Of a DNA stretch of 64,000 nt, positions 35,642-45,386 are shown piece by piece; position 1 is the stretch's first letter, and each line of letters begins with the position of its first letter. Made by a program: the position numbers and the translations under genes. The stretch covers positions 124,001 to 188,000 of the forward strand of contig NZ_CAAHFH010000004.1 of the NCBI RefSeq assembly GCF_900890705.1. The letters run 5' to 3'. Origin of the DNA: Pontiella sulfatireligans. GTDB taxonomy: Bacteria; Verrucomicrobiota; Kiritimatiellia; Kiritimatiellales; Pontiellaceae. The notes beneath the pieces were generated by a model. It ran no database searches. It was not told the DNA's origin and saw only the letters and a list, made by a program, of their open reading frames with translations.

Positions 35642-38600
35642 TTATCGCTCAACTTTCAATCGGATATAGGTTTGCTCAAAATCGGTCGGAACTGCGTTGG
35701 TCACATAGTTCAGCGTCGATCCGGTCACATTGGTTGCGGAAACGGTATAGCCCGCGTTGGTCCAGATCCCGGAAACCAGATTGGTGGAGGTTTCGACGGT
35801 ATAGATCAGGCTGGCATCGTCGGAGCGTTGCGGATGAATAAACCACATGGCACCCGTGGCATTGACCAACGAAGGCGCTACACCGGTATCCAACTCATTC
35901 GTCGGATTTCCATCGAGTGCATATTCCCCGAGGTTGGCCAAACCGTCGCTGTCATAGTCAAAGGTTTCATCACCAATTAAACCGGCACCGCCGTGCAATG
36001 CAACCCACAGATCATAATCTGTCGGGATGTACGTCGCCTTCAGAATATCGAGCGTAAGATCGTTAACACGGAAGTCATTGGCGCCGTTTTCCGAGCCGGT
36101 TCCGATGATGATTTTATCGCCGGTTTCCAGTTTCCAACTGCCACTGACCACATCGGCTCCATCGTAGTTCGCATTCCATTGCTGTTCGATGATCGCATTT
36201 TCGCTGATATCGTAGATGACGAAATCGGTGCGGTCATCACCTGCGTAACGCTGGAAGCTTGCCCCGGTGAGATACAGATCACCGGAGGGAAGGTCTGCCG
36301 CATCGACGGTGTAAACCAATGCCTCCAGCAAGGAATTGCCAAGCTGGTTAGGATTGTCATCGGTATAGACCGGACCCGAGTCTGCCCCTAGGTTTCCTTG
36401 ATAGCCCGCAACGGTTCCATTGGGCAGGTTGGCCAGATAGGATGCGAAACCATTCGTGGCAATAGCCGCCTGTGCATTGGCGGTCGACCAGTCAATCACG
36501 CTTGAAACCGAGATCGCGAAGTTGTCAGAAGAGCCAAGCTCTCCGTCAGCGGTAAAGAAGCCGGTCACTGTGGCGGCACTGCCGCTGACCACAGGATTGG
36601 TGGTGTTCAGACTGGAGACCGTCCATGTTTTCGAGGTCGTATTGCTGTTGTCGTCATTACTGAGCACCACATTTCCAATATGGCGGCTCGGAATATCCGT
36701 GGAACTGACCAGCACCATCGCCAACAGCGGTGAAGCACCAGTGACATCCACCCGAATATCTTCGGCCGTGCCGAACTCCGCGTCGATTGCTCTGAAACTT
36801 ATCGTCTTCCAGGCGGCATTCGTTGTTGATCCGTCATAGATCAGTGTTTTGCCTTTTTTCATTCCACTGGAACTGTGATACCAGACCTCGTTCGTGCAGA
36901 AGGTATCGATCAGCATGTAGACCTCAACATCCACATCGGAACGGATCCCGTCTGAAAATTCAGGTTCGGTCACATCCAGACTGTAACTGCTGCCACTGCT
37001 CAAACGCGCACCTTTCACCCGGCGTTGATCGTTTAAATCGGCAGGATCGGAATCCGGCATAATCATCGCGTCTTCGATCACGATGTTATTCGTGTCCAGC
37101 GCAATGCCGTAAGCGAGAGCAGGATCCTGGTTAACGTCTGCCACGATGTAGGTTTCATCGATCAGATTATCGTCAACATAATCGCGTGTTGCAGAGAAGA
37201 GGCACCCATTGCGGAAATCGAAATCCTGCATGGTGAAAACACCCTCGTTCTCCAGTCCGAAGCGCATCGATGAATTCCCGGATTCCACTTTGATGTTCCC
37301 GCCGGGACGGCAGCGGAAGTTAATGCAGCCCCGGTTGCTCGGCCCGGCAACATAGCACTGCTGAAGGTAAAGCTTTCCGTCCGATGCATCCCAGGTGGAA
37401 TCCGAAGTCCCCCATATGCTGCTCACAAAAAAGCGCGCATTTCCTTTGAATCCGGATTCGGTTTTGATGCCATAGTTTCCTGAATAATCGCCGACACTGT
37501 TAATGTTGCAGGAGGAATTGAGGAAGTTGAACGTTTTTGTTCCATTGCGAATGGCATAGCCCTTCTGCACCTGCTCAGCAGAAATCATCAGCGTCTGACC
37601 ACTGGAATTATCCGCCGTCATGAATTGGTGCGAAGCATGATTGAAGATACTGGAAATGGAATAGTCGTCGCATCCGTTCAGATGGAAAATTTCCACCTGC
37701 TGCGTCTGGCGCCACTTCGTCTCATGCACTTCCGTAAGGGTTGCCGGATAGTTTCCGATTTCAATATTCCGCCAGAAGTCCGGTTTAATGTGGCAATTCT
37801 GAATGCGGCCACCGGAACAGGTATTGGCGCGGTAGGTCGCCCGTATTCCGCCGAAGAAGGTATATTCCACCAGATGATCGTCGCCGTTCAGTTCAGCGGC
37901 CTGATACGGGTTGCTCGCAAAACAGTCGATGATATAATTTTTCATCCCGTTGCCCTGAATCATCCAGGGATGCGGCACAAACGTAACGATGTCCTGATCG
38001 AGATAATGGAAACTGATGCTACGCACCCCGCTGTGGTCCCCCAGCTTGATAAAGGGTGTTCCGGTTTCCGAGCCGCCTGCATTATTTATCAGAATAAGAC
38101 TGCCCAGCTCCGTATCGGAATCCGCCTGTTGGCGCCCACCGGATATACCCCGCAGCTCAACACCAACCCCGAGATCCAGATGGCCGTTTACTACATATTC
38201 ACCATCGGGCACAAAAACGATCCCGCCGCCGTTATTCGTGGCCGCCGCTATCGCCGACTGGAAGGCGGCCGTATCATCGGTTGATTGATCGCCCACCGCT
38301 CCATAATCCTTAACATTAAATAGGTTCGTTTCGGCCGGTTTACGAACGGCGTCATACACAAAAGAGTACGCAGGCATGATGGTATCGTAGCTGGATTTAA
38401 CCAGAGTTCCGCCCGACCGATTTTCCGACCCGTTCACCGTGCAGTTTACCAAGTTCAGGTCTCCGCCGGAGGTGGTGCGAATGGCGTTGGTTCCGCCTTC
38501 GATCGTGCAGGTATTGATCGACATGTCCGTCCCATCCTGCGTGTAGAGTCCATACGTTGATCCGCTGAACGTGCAACCCAGCACCTTGAACGACTTTGCC

Positions 38601-39952
38601 GAAACTACATTGAGAGCAACCGTGCAGTTGGTGATCGTTAGATAGGAAAGGTCACCATGCGGATTATCCCCGCTGATGCCCCGCTCGAACAGCACCCCAT
38701 CGCGATAACCTGAGATAACAGAACTCTGGAAATAAAATCCGTCCATCTCCTTGATGTTCACCGCCAAGCCGTTGCTACGGATATAGGTTTCGTGTGCGCC
38801 GCCCGCAGCCGGACTGTTGGTCAACCCCGACCAGGCCCAGTAGTCCGGCGAAAAATGGATCGAATCAAAACGCGACACCGCAAAACTCTGATCGGCAGTC
38901 AGCCCGAGATTCAATGGAGAACCGTAAATTCCGCGAAAACAGCAAAAACTGGCTTTTGAGGAATCAATCCCTTTAACCGCGTTGATCAGAGTGATGTTTT
39001 CAAGGGTCATCACATTAGCTTCACCCTGTATTACAAACGGATAATTCGTGTTGATAGCAGCGGGATCCTGATCCGGGTGCCAGAACGTCAGATCACGCAG
39101 CCCCGATGAACTTTCCGCCAGAGTCAGTACTGCATTGGTTCCGGTTTGATACAGTTTCAGGATGGTTCCCGATGCCGGCTGGGTTGCGGTTATTTCTCGC
39201 CAGCGCCCGCGCAGCGTCACATTCGCACCCATCGTCAACGGTCCGTCAATGCGGTACTCCCCATCCGGAACAAACACCGTGCCGCCGCCAGCCGAACTTG
39301 CATCATCCAATGCAACCTGAAACGCCACGGTACAGTCTGTATTCGCAGGATCAGCAGGCAGATTATATCCGGCATCGGTTACGTCGCAAAACGCAACAAT
39401 AATATCATCTGTCGGATAGTTGACATCTTCCGGAACCACACGCCAGCCGGACGCAGGCGTGACGCCGGAATCTATAGCCCACGTGAACTCTGTTTCGGGT
39501 CCGGTGGACGTTGTATTCGCTCTTAATACGAAAGTAGCGCCAGCGGGGCTTACATTCAAACCGTTTCCGATACTGGTCAGCCGGATTTTTCCGCCGCTCA
39601 GTTCGGTCCATTGATAGTGAGCCAAAGTGTCGGTTGTGGAGGTTGTGTTGGCAAACATCTTTTTCACGTTTGCGGGATCCACTTTAACATAATTATCGTT
39701 GGCGACCGCCTTGAGGCGGATGTTTCCACTACCGGCGTCTTCAACGACAAAACGTTCAGTCATGCCAACGGAGGAGATGTCCTTGGCCTCAATTTGATAT
39801 CCATCGACCGCATCTGCAGTAACGTATGAAGCTGTAAAATCCGAATAGAGCGAAATAGTCTCACCGAAAGGAGCCGCTGCGTGCGTCGCAGAGACAGCCC
39901 CCATCAAAACAAGTGCACAACTAATCCATATAATACTATTTCTCATTTTCAT
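35642..39952 (-). CDS. Secreted fascin-like plus tandem beta-helix (pectate-lyase-3-like) protein
   Basis: A protein of 1436 aa with signal peptide (MKMRNSIIWISCALVLMGAVSATHA). Residues about 27-170 resemble a fascin/beta-trefoil domain (SLYSDFTASYVTADAV, then NDNYVKVD and GNGLNVSPAGATF). Two right-handed beta-helix modules follow, each opened by the pectate-lyase-3 signature: GGGTVFVPDGEYRIDG at about 230 and VKDYGAVGDQSTDDTAAFQ at about 550. Residues about 1100-1304 carry a domain shared with the sulfatase fusion at 39992-43882 and the PEP-CTERM protein at 49563-50381. The C-terminus has DYDSDGLANLGEYALDGNP and ends IRLKVER, as in the preceding fusion. It probably binds or cleaves an acidic or sulfated polysaccharide; lyase activity is inferred only from the fold. 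Confidence 0.82.
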   Translation of the reverse strand: MKMRNSIIWISCALVLMGAVSATHAAAPFGETISLYSDFTASYVTADAVDGYQIEAKDISSVGMTERFVVEDAGSGNIRLKAVANDNYVKVDPANVKKMFANTTSTTDTLAHYQWTELSGGKIRLTSIGNGLNVSPAGATFVLRANTTSTGPETEFTWAIDSGVTPASGWRVVPEDVNYPTDDIIVAFCDVTDAGYNLPADPANTDCTVAFQVALDDASSAGGGTVFVPDGEYRIDGPLTMGANVTLRGRWREITATQPASGTILKLYQTGTNAVLTLAESSSGLRDLTFWHPDQDPAAINTNYPFVIQGEANVMTLENITLINAVKGIDSSKASFCCFRGIYGSPLNLGLTADQSFAVSRFDSIHFSPDYWAWSGLTNSPAAGGAHETYIRSNGLAVNIKEMDGFYFQSSVISGYRDGVLFERGISGDNPHGDLSYLTITNCTVALNVVSAKSFKVLGCTFSGSTYGLYTQDGTDMSINTCTIEGGTNAIRTTSGGDLNLVNCTVNGSENRSGGTLVKSSYDTIMPAYSFVYDAVRKPAETNLFNVKDYGAVGDQSTDDTAAFQSAIAAATNNGGGIVFVPDGEYVVNGHLDLGVGVELRGISGGRQQADSDTELGSLILINNAGGSETGTPFIKLGDHSGVRSISFHYLDQDIVTFVPHPWMIQGNGMKNYIIDCFASNPYQAAELNGDDHLVEYTFFGGIRATYRANTCSGGRIQNCHIKPDFWRNIEIGNYPATLTEVHETKWRQTQQVEIFHLNGCDDYSISSIFNHASHQFMTADNSSGQTLMISAEQVQKGYAIRNGTKTFNFLNSSCNINSVGDYSGNYGIKTESGFKGNARFFVSSIWGTSDSTWDASDGKLYLQQCYVAGPSNRGCINFRCRPGGNIKVESGNSSMRFGLENEGVFTMQDFDFRNGCLFSATRDYVDDNLIDETYIVADVNQDPALAYGIALDTNNIVIEDAMIMPDSDPADLNDQRRVKGARLSSGSSYSLDVTEPEFSDGIRSDVDVEVYMLIDTFCTNEVWYHSSSGMKKGKTLIYDGSTTNAAWKTISFRAIDAEFGTAEDIRVDVTGASPLLAMVLVSSTDIPSRHIGNVVLSNDDNSNTTSKTWTVSSLNTTNPVVSGSAATVTGFFTADGELGSSDNFAISVSSVIDWSTANAQAAIATNGFASYLANLPNGTVAGYQGNLGADSGPVYTDDNPNQLGNSLLEALVYTVDAADLPSGDLYLTGASFQRYAGDDRTDFVIYDISENAIIEQQWNANYDGADVVSGSWKLETGDKIIIGTGSENGANDFRVNDLTLDILKATYIPTDYDLWVALHGGAGLIGDETFDYDSDGLANLGEYALDGNPTNELDTGVAPSLVNATGAMWFIHPQRSDDASLIYTVETSTNLVSGIWTNAGYTVSATNVTGSTLNYVTNAVPTDFEQTYIRLKVER

Positions 39953-39991
39953 TCCTCTAAATTACTTTTATGAAAAGACAGGTTTTCCAAC

Positions 39992-42900
39992 TTACCGAGT
40001 CATGCTTTCGGTGCCGGACCACGACGTGACACCAGCCGCATTGACGGCGCGCACGCGGTAATCATAGGTAGAACCGAGAACCGCAGTGGCATCGGTGTAG
40101 AGTTGTCTTTCTGTCCGTGCTATTTCTAAAAAGGAGCCGCTTCCCGATACGGAGCGTTCAATGATGTATTCCCCGTTTTCGTTGCTTCCGCTCCATTCCA
40201 GCACAATGCCGTTATGCACACTGGCGGTCAGATTTTCCGGCGTATCCGGGACAGCGACAACCGGCCGAACCTCGAGTTTAAGGAAGCCTTCGGATGCGTC
40301 GTTAAGCGCAACCTTTCCTTGGGCGGTAACGCGAGTGGTATCCACCGGATAACCGCTCAGATTATCCTGAACATCGACCACCTGCTCGTTCGTGGCGAGA
40401 ATGCTGGTATCGGTATACGGCGGTTGCAGCACAACCGACTCAACCCAGTCAACCAGATTGGAGGATTCCGCAACAACGACTTTGATGTCGCTTGCTTCCC
40501 GGTTAAAGTCGAATGTCATGGTCATGTAGTCGCTCTGGAGCGAATAGGTTCCAAGCTGTTCGCTGGTTGGTGCATTGGTTCCGCGAGTTAAGCCAGCGGT
40601 GTAGGTGGTTGGATCGCGGCCCAGTCCGTATTCCATAATGATCGCCCAGTCATTGATCGGCCCCGATCCGGTCGGGTCATAACCACCGATCCCGCCGCCG
40701 ATGGATGCCATCCACGAACCATAGGCGGATCCGGTATTCGTTGGAGCCGGAAGGTTGCTTAGATCTGCAACGTTAAGAGTGATGTTGCTGTAGGCAGCGT
40801 CCGGCACATCGGCCAGCGAATTGTAGGCGGTTCCTTTTTTCAAGAATTTTGTAGTGGTCCAGTCCGAAGCATCGCTCCACGTCACGCCGCGGATAGAACC
40901 GTCATTCTTACGAATCACAACGTTGTCGATGTAGAAGTGATAATATCCGGGCGAGCTGTTGTGCAGCGCAATGAAGCTCGCATAGGAGGTATTGGGAGCG
41001 ACTTCGCCCATTCCGCACAGGCGCCGCATCCACCGGCCTTTAGGCAGCGTCTGTTCGACGAGCAGCATTCCATCCAGATCGATTCCCCGTATGCTGTTGT
41101 ATCGCGGTTTTGGACCGGTGGACGGCGAACAGTAGATTCCGTTGATCTGATCCGAATCCTCCGCCACATAGATATCGTACTGGAAGATATCGCCGGCATG
41201 CACATATCCATCATACGGCAGAACAGCGGGCACCCAGTCCGGATCGGAATAACGCACATAGATTCCGTCGTTGTTTGGATTTGAAAGCGATTTGGTCTGG
41301 GAGGCTTTCACCTCCAAGATATCGCCTTCGGGGGAGGGATCGAGATAAGGCGGAATCAATGCTCCCATCAACGGGTAGTAACTGCCCGACACATTCCCGG
41401 ATGAAAACCACTCGTCCATCATCGCAATCAGCGTATCGCGCTCCGCCGGATAGACAGCCTGCACGTTGTTGGTTTCCGCAATTTCTGTAGAAAGGTCATA
41501 CAGCTCCAGCATCTGATTAGGACCGGGCACCCGGTTGAAATGGAGCTTCCATCGTTGGGTGCGAATGGCGGCCCATTGATCATCCACCCCGTAATAGCTG
41601 CCGGCATATCCGGTTCGAACCGGTGTCCGCGTGAGCAGATTGGAATAGAGGTTGAGGCCATCGAGTTCGGTAGCGGTCAGCGTTTGTCCGGTCATGTCGA
41701 TCAAGGTGGGGTACCAGTCGAAATACTGCGCGATATTCGTGTAGACATTGTCGGCCGGTGTATAGGGGGTCTGGTTGGCGTCGAGGTGCCCGGGCCACAA
41801 GATAGCGGCCGGCACATGCACGCCGCCCTCATACAGCTGATGCTTGTTTCCCCGGAACGGATAGTTGTCGCCGCTGAGCGTACCGCCATTGTCGCTGGTA
41901 AAGACCACGATGGTATTGGTCGTCAGTCCATAGACATCCAGGCGGTCGATAATTTCACCGGTCGATTTATCCATCGCGTGAATCATGGTGTAGTAGACGA
42001 GCTTCGAAAATCCGGGATGAATCAGATCGATTGCATCCTTATCGAATTCCTCGCCGCCGCTGCAATACATTTGAAGAACCTCTTCGACCTTCTTGCCGCT
42101 CGTTGGACTGACCAGTTCCTTGACGATGCTCCACGCGAGGGTTGGATTCGTATCGTCCACGATATTGCACATCTCTTCCAAATCGGTGTTGAGAATCTCG
42201 TACGGTGCATGAACACATTCATTGGGGATGTAGAGGAAGAAGGGTTCGTCGGCGTGGTTATCAATAAACTTCAGGGCGCTGTCGCGGATGATGTAGGTAT
42301 TGTAGCCGGACACATCCGGCGACCAGGTGGAATTGATCCACCAGTCGAACTCACGGGCGTCGATCCGGTCGTGGTAGCTGTGGCCGCCGCCATAGAAACC
42401 CGACCACTCGTCAAAGCCATAGGCATTGACCCCTTCGCCGAAGTTTGTGTCGTCGCTTGTAAGTTGCAAAATGCCGTCGTACGGATCGATTCCCGCAATA
42501 TTGGGAACCTCTTCCCAGTTTCCATCGTCGGTTTCCGGCGGAAAGCTGCTGTGCCATTTACCGAACGCCCCCGTCGCATAGCCGGCCGCCTTGAAATCCT
42601 TGGCGATGTTTGGAATGGAGTTATCCAGCGTCCCCCCGGTCTGTGCACCCACGCCGACTTCAGTGTAGTGACGGCCGGTCAAAAGTCCGCCACGACTGGG
42701 CGAACAGACGTGGTGCGTCATGTAATTGTCAAGATAGATTCCTTCGTTGCAGATGCGGTCGATGTGCGGCGTCTGCACCAGACTGCCGGGCGACGCATTG
42801 TGGCTGATGTCCGCATAGCCGAGATCGTCGGAAAAGAAAATCACTACGTTCGGCGGTCCGTTGGTGCGGCCTTGCAGTGCCATCGCCGTTGTTGCGGATT

Positions 42901-43882
42901 CCACACTTGAAACCGGGCCGCTGTTGCCGACCGTATCGCGCATCATGACGGCATAGCTGTAGTTCGTCGCGGGCGAAAGACCAGTGTCGGTATACAAAGA
43001 GCTGATCTGCCAACCGCTGTCCGATCCGCCGGAATTGCCGGAGGTTTCGGCGAAAAAATATTCCACGCCGCTAACATCGATTCCAGTCGTTGCGGTCATC
43101 GTGATGGCAAACGGCCCGGTGGCAGTTGGGAGCGAGTCCCATTCAGCTGGATTCGGGGTCGGCGCGTTGGTGTCAGTGACGGTCGAGGCAATTGCATCAA
43201 GCGTAACGGATGTTATACGCCACTTCGTGGAGGTGTTATCGGTTCCGGTTGCAATAAGCACCATATCGCCATCATCGAGTGTCCAGTCTCCGATGACAGC
43301 CTCAGCGCTATAGTGCTGATTCCACTGCGCTTCGACAACCGCGTTGGCGCTGACATCGTAAACCAAAAAATCCGTAAAGGCAGCGATATCATATATGTTG
43401 AAAACAAGACTCTTTAACGACAAACCTGCTCCTACAGAAAGACCGGACGTATCAGCCGTCAGGATCAGCAATTCGGATGTTCCGGTAAACGCTGTATTAT
43501 TTTCATCCGTCGCTGCGGCGGAAGAATCTACTCCGAACACAGCCGGGGGCCCGTTTAGTGCACCGATCCCGGCCACAGTGAGCCCAGAGAGATAGGCACC
43601 GAAACTATTGGTGGCGGCCCGCGCATTGGCCGTATCCCAACCGTAACGCGCCGAGGCCGTAAGCGTGAATTGCTCGCTTCCTGTAAAATCTCCTGCTCCG
43701 GTCAAGGTGCCCGCGGCCGTTCCGTTCGCGGTTGATACAGAGGGAGGAGTGCTGTTCAGATCGGATACGGTCCATATTTTAACCGGCTGCTCAGAACCAT
43801 TTGTACTTTCGAGTACAATCTGAGCCTGCGCCATACCCAGCATGGCCACAAGCGGCATTAAAACAATTAATCTGCACAGCAT
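39992..43882 (-). CDS. Giant secreted sulfatase fusion with shared N-terminal domain and Fn3 modules
   Basis: A protein of 1296 aa from the ATG at 43882. The frame extends to 44020, but that part overlaps the neighbouring sulfatase, while AGGGGAG (43886-43892) lies just before this ATG and MLCRLIVLMPLVAMLGMAQAQ is a signal peptide. Residues about 25-235 form a domain shared with two other proteins of the window; about 238-335 resemble Fn3 (TNYSYAVMMRDTVGNSGP). The sulfatase begins PPNVVIFFSDDLGYADISH with CSPSRGGLLTG (Cys393 to formylglycine) and runs to about 840. A jelly-roll-like region with YYHFYIDNVVIRKNDGS follows, and a last Fn3 domain (about 1209-1296) ends the protein. No membrane anchor or Asp-rich tail is seen. 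Confidence 0.85.
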   Translation of the reverse strand: MLCRLIVLMPLVAMLGMAQAQIVLESTNGSEQPVKIWTVSDLNSTPPSVSTANGTAAGTLTGAGDFTGSEQFTLTASARYGWDTANARAATNSFGAYLSGLTVAGIGALNGPPAVFGVDSSAAATDENNTAFTGTSELLILTADTSGLSVGAGLSLKSLVFNIYDIAAFTDFLVYDVSANAVVEAQWNQHYSAEAVIGDWTLDDGDMVLIATGTDNTSTKWRITSVTLDAIASTVTDTNAPTPNPAEWDSLPTATGPFAITMTATTGIDVSGVEYFFAETSGNSGGSDSGWQISSLYTDTGLSPATNYSYAVMMRDTVGNSGPVSSVESATTAMALQGRTNGPPNVVIFFSDDLGYADISHNASPGSLVQTPHIDRICNEGIYLDNYMTHHVCSPSRGGLLTGRHYTEVGVGAQTGGTLDNSIPNIAKDFKAAGYATGAFGKWHSSFPPETDDGNWEEVPNIAGIDPYDGILQLTSDDTNFGEGVNAYGFDEWSGFYGGGHSYHDRIDAREFDWWINSTWSPDVSGYNTYIIRDSALKFIDNHADEPFFLYIPNECVHAPYEILNTDLEEMCNIVDDTNPTLAWSIVKELVSPTSGKKVEEVLQMYCSGGEEFDKDAIDLIHPGFSKLVYYTMIHAMDKSTGEIIDRLDVYGLTTNTIVVFTSDNGGTLSGDNYPFRGNKHQLYEGGVHVPAAILWPGHLDANQTPYTPADNVYTNIAQYFDWYPTLIDMTGQTLTATELDGLNLYSNLLTRTPVRTGYAGSYYGVDDQWAAIRTQRWKLHFNRVPGPNQMLELYDLSTEIAETNNVQAVYPAERDTLIAMMDEWFSSGNVSGSYYPLMGALIPPYLDPSPEGDILEVKASQTKSLSNPNNDGIYVRYSDPDWVPAVLPYDGYVHAGDIFQYDIYVAEDSDQINGIYCSPSTGPKPRYNSIRGIDLDGMLLVEQTLPKGRWMRRLCGMGEVAPNTSYASFIALHNSSPGYYHFYIDNVVIRKNDGSIRGVTWSDASDWTTTKFLKKGTAYNSLADVPDAAYSNITLNVADLSNLPAPTNTGSAYGSWMASIGGGIGGYDPTGSGPINDWAIIMEYGLGRDPTTYTAGLTRGTNAPTSEQLGTYSLQSDYMTMTFDFNREASDIKVVVAESSNLVDWVESVVLQPPYTDTSILATNEQVVDVQDNLSGYPVDTTRVTAQGKVALNDASEGFLKLEVRPVVAVPDTPENLTASVHNGIVLEWSGSNENGEYIIERSVSGSGSFLEIARTERQLYTDATAVLGSTYDYRVRAVNAAGVTSWSGTESMTR

Positions 43883-43904
43883 TCGCTCCCCTCTTTCATT
43901 AAAC

Positions 43905-45380
43905 CTAACGATGTGTCGTGGCGGAACCCAAAGATCTCGAAGCCTGGCTTCCCGAGCCCTTGCCGCTGCGGTAGCTGTCGAGCACCGTCTGCATCTGCTG
44001 AACAGTTTCCGGATACTCATCGATCACGTTGTTTTCTTCAGACGGATCTTTTTCCAGGTCATAGAGTGCTGGGACCGCCTCTTTCCTGAACGCCTTGCGC
44101 AGTTGATCCGGCGCAGCATCGGGAAAGACGCCGTCGGTGTATTTCCAATCTCCGGAACGGATCGACTGAATACCGGCGGCATTGGTTCCGACCATTGGAT
44201 TGCGCGCCGCTTGTTTCTTGCCCAGCAGGGTCAGCGCAAAGCTGCTGCTGTCTTCGGCATCGGAAATCGAAACAATTCGGCCGTTTGCCATATCGGCAAC
44301 GGTCGCAAAAATATCGGCAATACTGACCATGTGATCACTTACCGTTCCGGATTTAACCTTGCCGTCCCAGCGCACCATCAACGGCACACGCCCGCCGCCT
44401 TCATAGATTGTGTGCTTGTCACCGCGGTAAATGCTGTTGAGTGCGAGCCCTGCTTCAATGGCCTGTTGTTCCGGGCGGGTTTTATCAGGAGGAATATCAC
44501 TGCCGTTGTCTGCGGTGAACAGGATGATGGTATTGTCCATCACGCCCATTTTTTCCAAGGTCTGGACCAGCTGTCCAAACGACCAATCCAGATCCTGGAT
44601 AAAATCGCCATAGGCCCCGCAGTTGCTTTTACCGCGCATGCGCTCGGAAGGAACAATCGGATGGTGCGTTGCGGGGGATGCGAAATAGAGGAAGAAGGGT
44701 TTATCCTTTTCCTGTTTTTCCAACCATTGGACCGCTTTTTCAGTTAAGAACTCACTGGCCTCTTCGCGGTTTCGCTGCGGCGCGTCATAACCGATATACG
44801 GCTTGCCGTAGAATGCTTTTGCATAGGCACTCGTTTTCTTTGAACGCAGGCCATATACGCCATCATTTTCAACCCAGACCCGGTGTATGTCATCCAGATT
44901 CTGCGGAAGCCCGAAGTGGTAGTCGAATCCGAGATCGTTGGGACCCGGCGTCAGTTTCTCCGTAAAGTCTGCCGGACGCTTATCGCCATACCCCAAATGC
45001 CACTTGCCGATCTGGGCGGTCGCATAGCCCATACCTTTCAGATATTTCGGCAAAGTCATGCGATCGGTTTCCACGATCAGCGGATCGAACACATTCACCA
45101 CCCCGAACGGCAATGGACCGCGCCAGGCATAACGCCCGGTCAGGAGTGCATAACGGGTCGGCGAACAGATGGACGCCGGGGTGTTGGCATTGGTGAACCG
45201 CATACCCGACTCAGCCAGACGGTTCAGGTGCGGTGTCTGTACCAACGCAGCAGGCGCGCCATATGCATTAATGCATCCTGACCCAAAATCGTCCGCCATG
45301 AAAACCACCACGTTGGGTGCGGCTTCAGCCATCCCGGCCAAAGCGATTCCTGAAATTGCCATTAAAATTTTATAGTTCAT
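43905..45380 (-). CDS. Secreted S1-type sulfatase
   Basis: A protein of 491 aa from the ATG at 45380. An in-frame TTG six bases upstream is less likely, because AAGG sits 10 nt before the ATG. Signal peptide MNYKILMAISGIALAGMAEAA, then PNVVVFMADDFGSGCINAYG and ICSPTRYALLTGRYAWRG (Cys72 to formylglycine). QIGKWHLGYGDKRPADF and LFTADNGSDIPPDK are the later conserved blocks. The protein ends in a Ser/Gly/Arg-rich stretch (KGSGSQASRSLGSATTHR). The gene lies 6 nt after the Gfo/Idh/MocA gene and 22 nt before the sulfatase fusion, so it is part of one likely operon. The substrate is unknown. Confidence 0.92.
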   Translation of the reverse strand: MNYKILMAISGIALAGMAEAAPNVVVFMADDFGSGCINAYGAPAALVQTPHLNRLAESGMRFTNANTPASICSPTRYALLTGRYAWRGPLPFGVVNVFDPLIVETDRMTLPKYLKGMGYATAQIGKWHLGYGDKRPADFTEKLTPGPNDLGFDYHFGLPQNLDDIHRVWVENDGVYGLRSKKTSAYAKAFYGKPYIGYDAPQRNREEASEFLTEKAVQWLEKQEKDKPFFLYFASPATHHPIVPSERMRGKSNCGAYGDFIQDLDWSFGQLVQTLEKMGVMDNTIILFTADNGSDIPPDKTRPEQQAIEAGLALNSIYRGDKHTIYEGGGRVPLMVRWDGKVKSGTVSDHMVSIADIFATVADMANGRIVSISDAEDSSSFALTLLGKKQAARNPMVGTNAAGIQSIRSGDWKYTDGVFPDAAPDQLRKAFRKEAVPALYDLEKDPSEENNVIDEYPETVQQMQTVLDSYRSGKGSGSQASRSLGSATTHR

Positions 45381-45386
45381 AATCAA

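Noticed and set aside
41540..42910. Open frame of 456 codons on the plus strand
   Set aside because: It is antisense to the sulfatase fusion gene, without recognisable motifs.
43883..44020. N-terminal extension of the sulfatase fusion (46 codons)
   Set aside because: It overlaps the end of the neighbouring sulfatase in another frame, is Arg-rich without homology, and the inner ATG has a strong ribosome site and a signal peptide.
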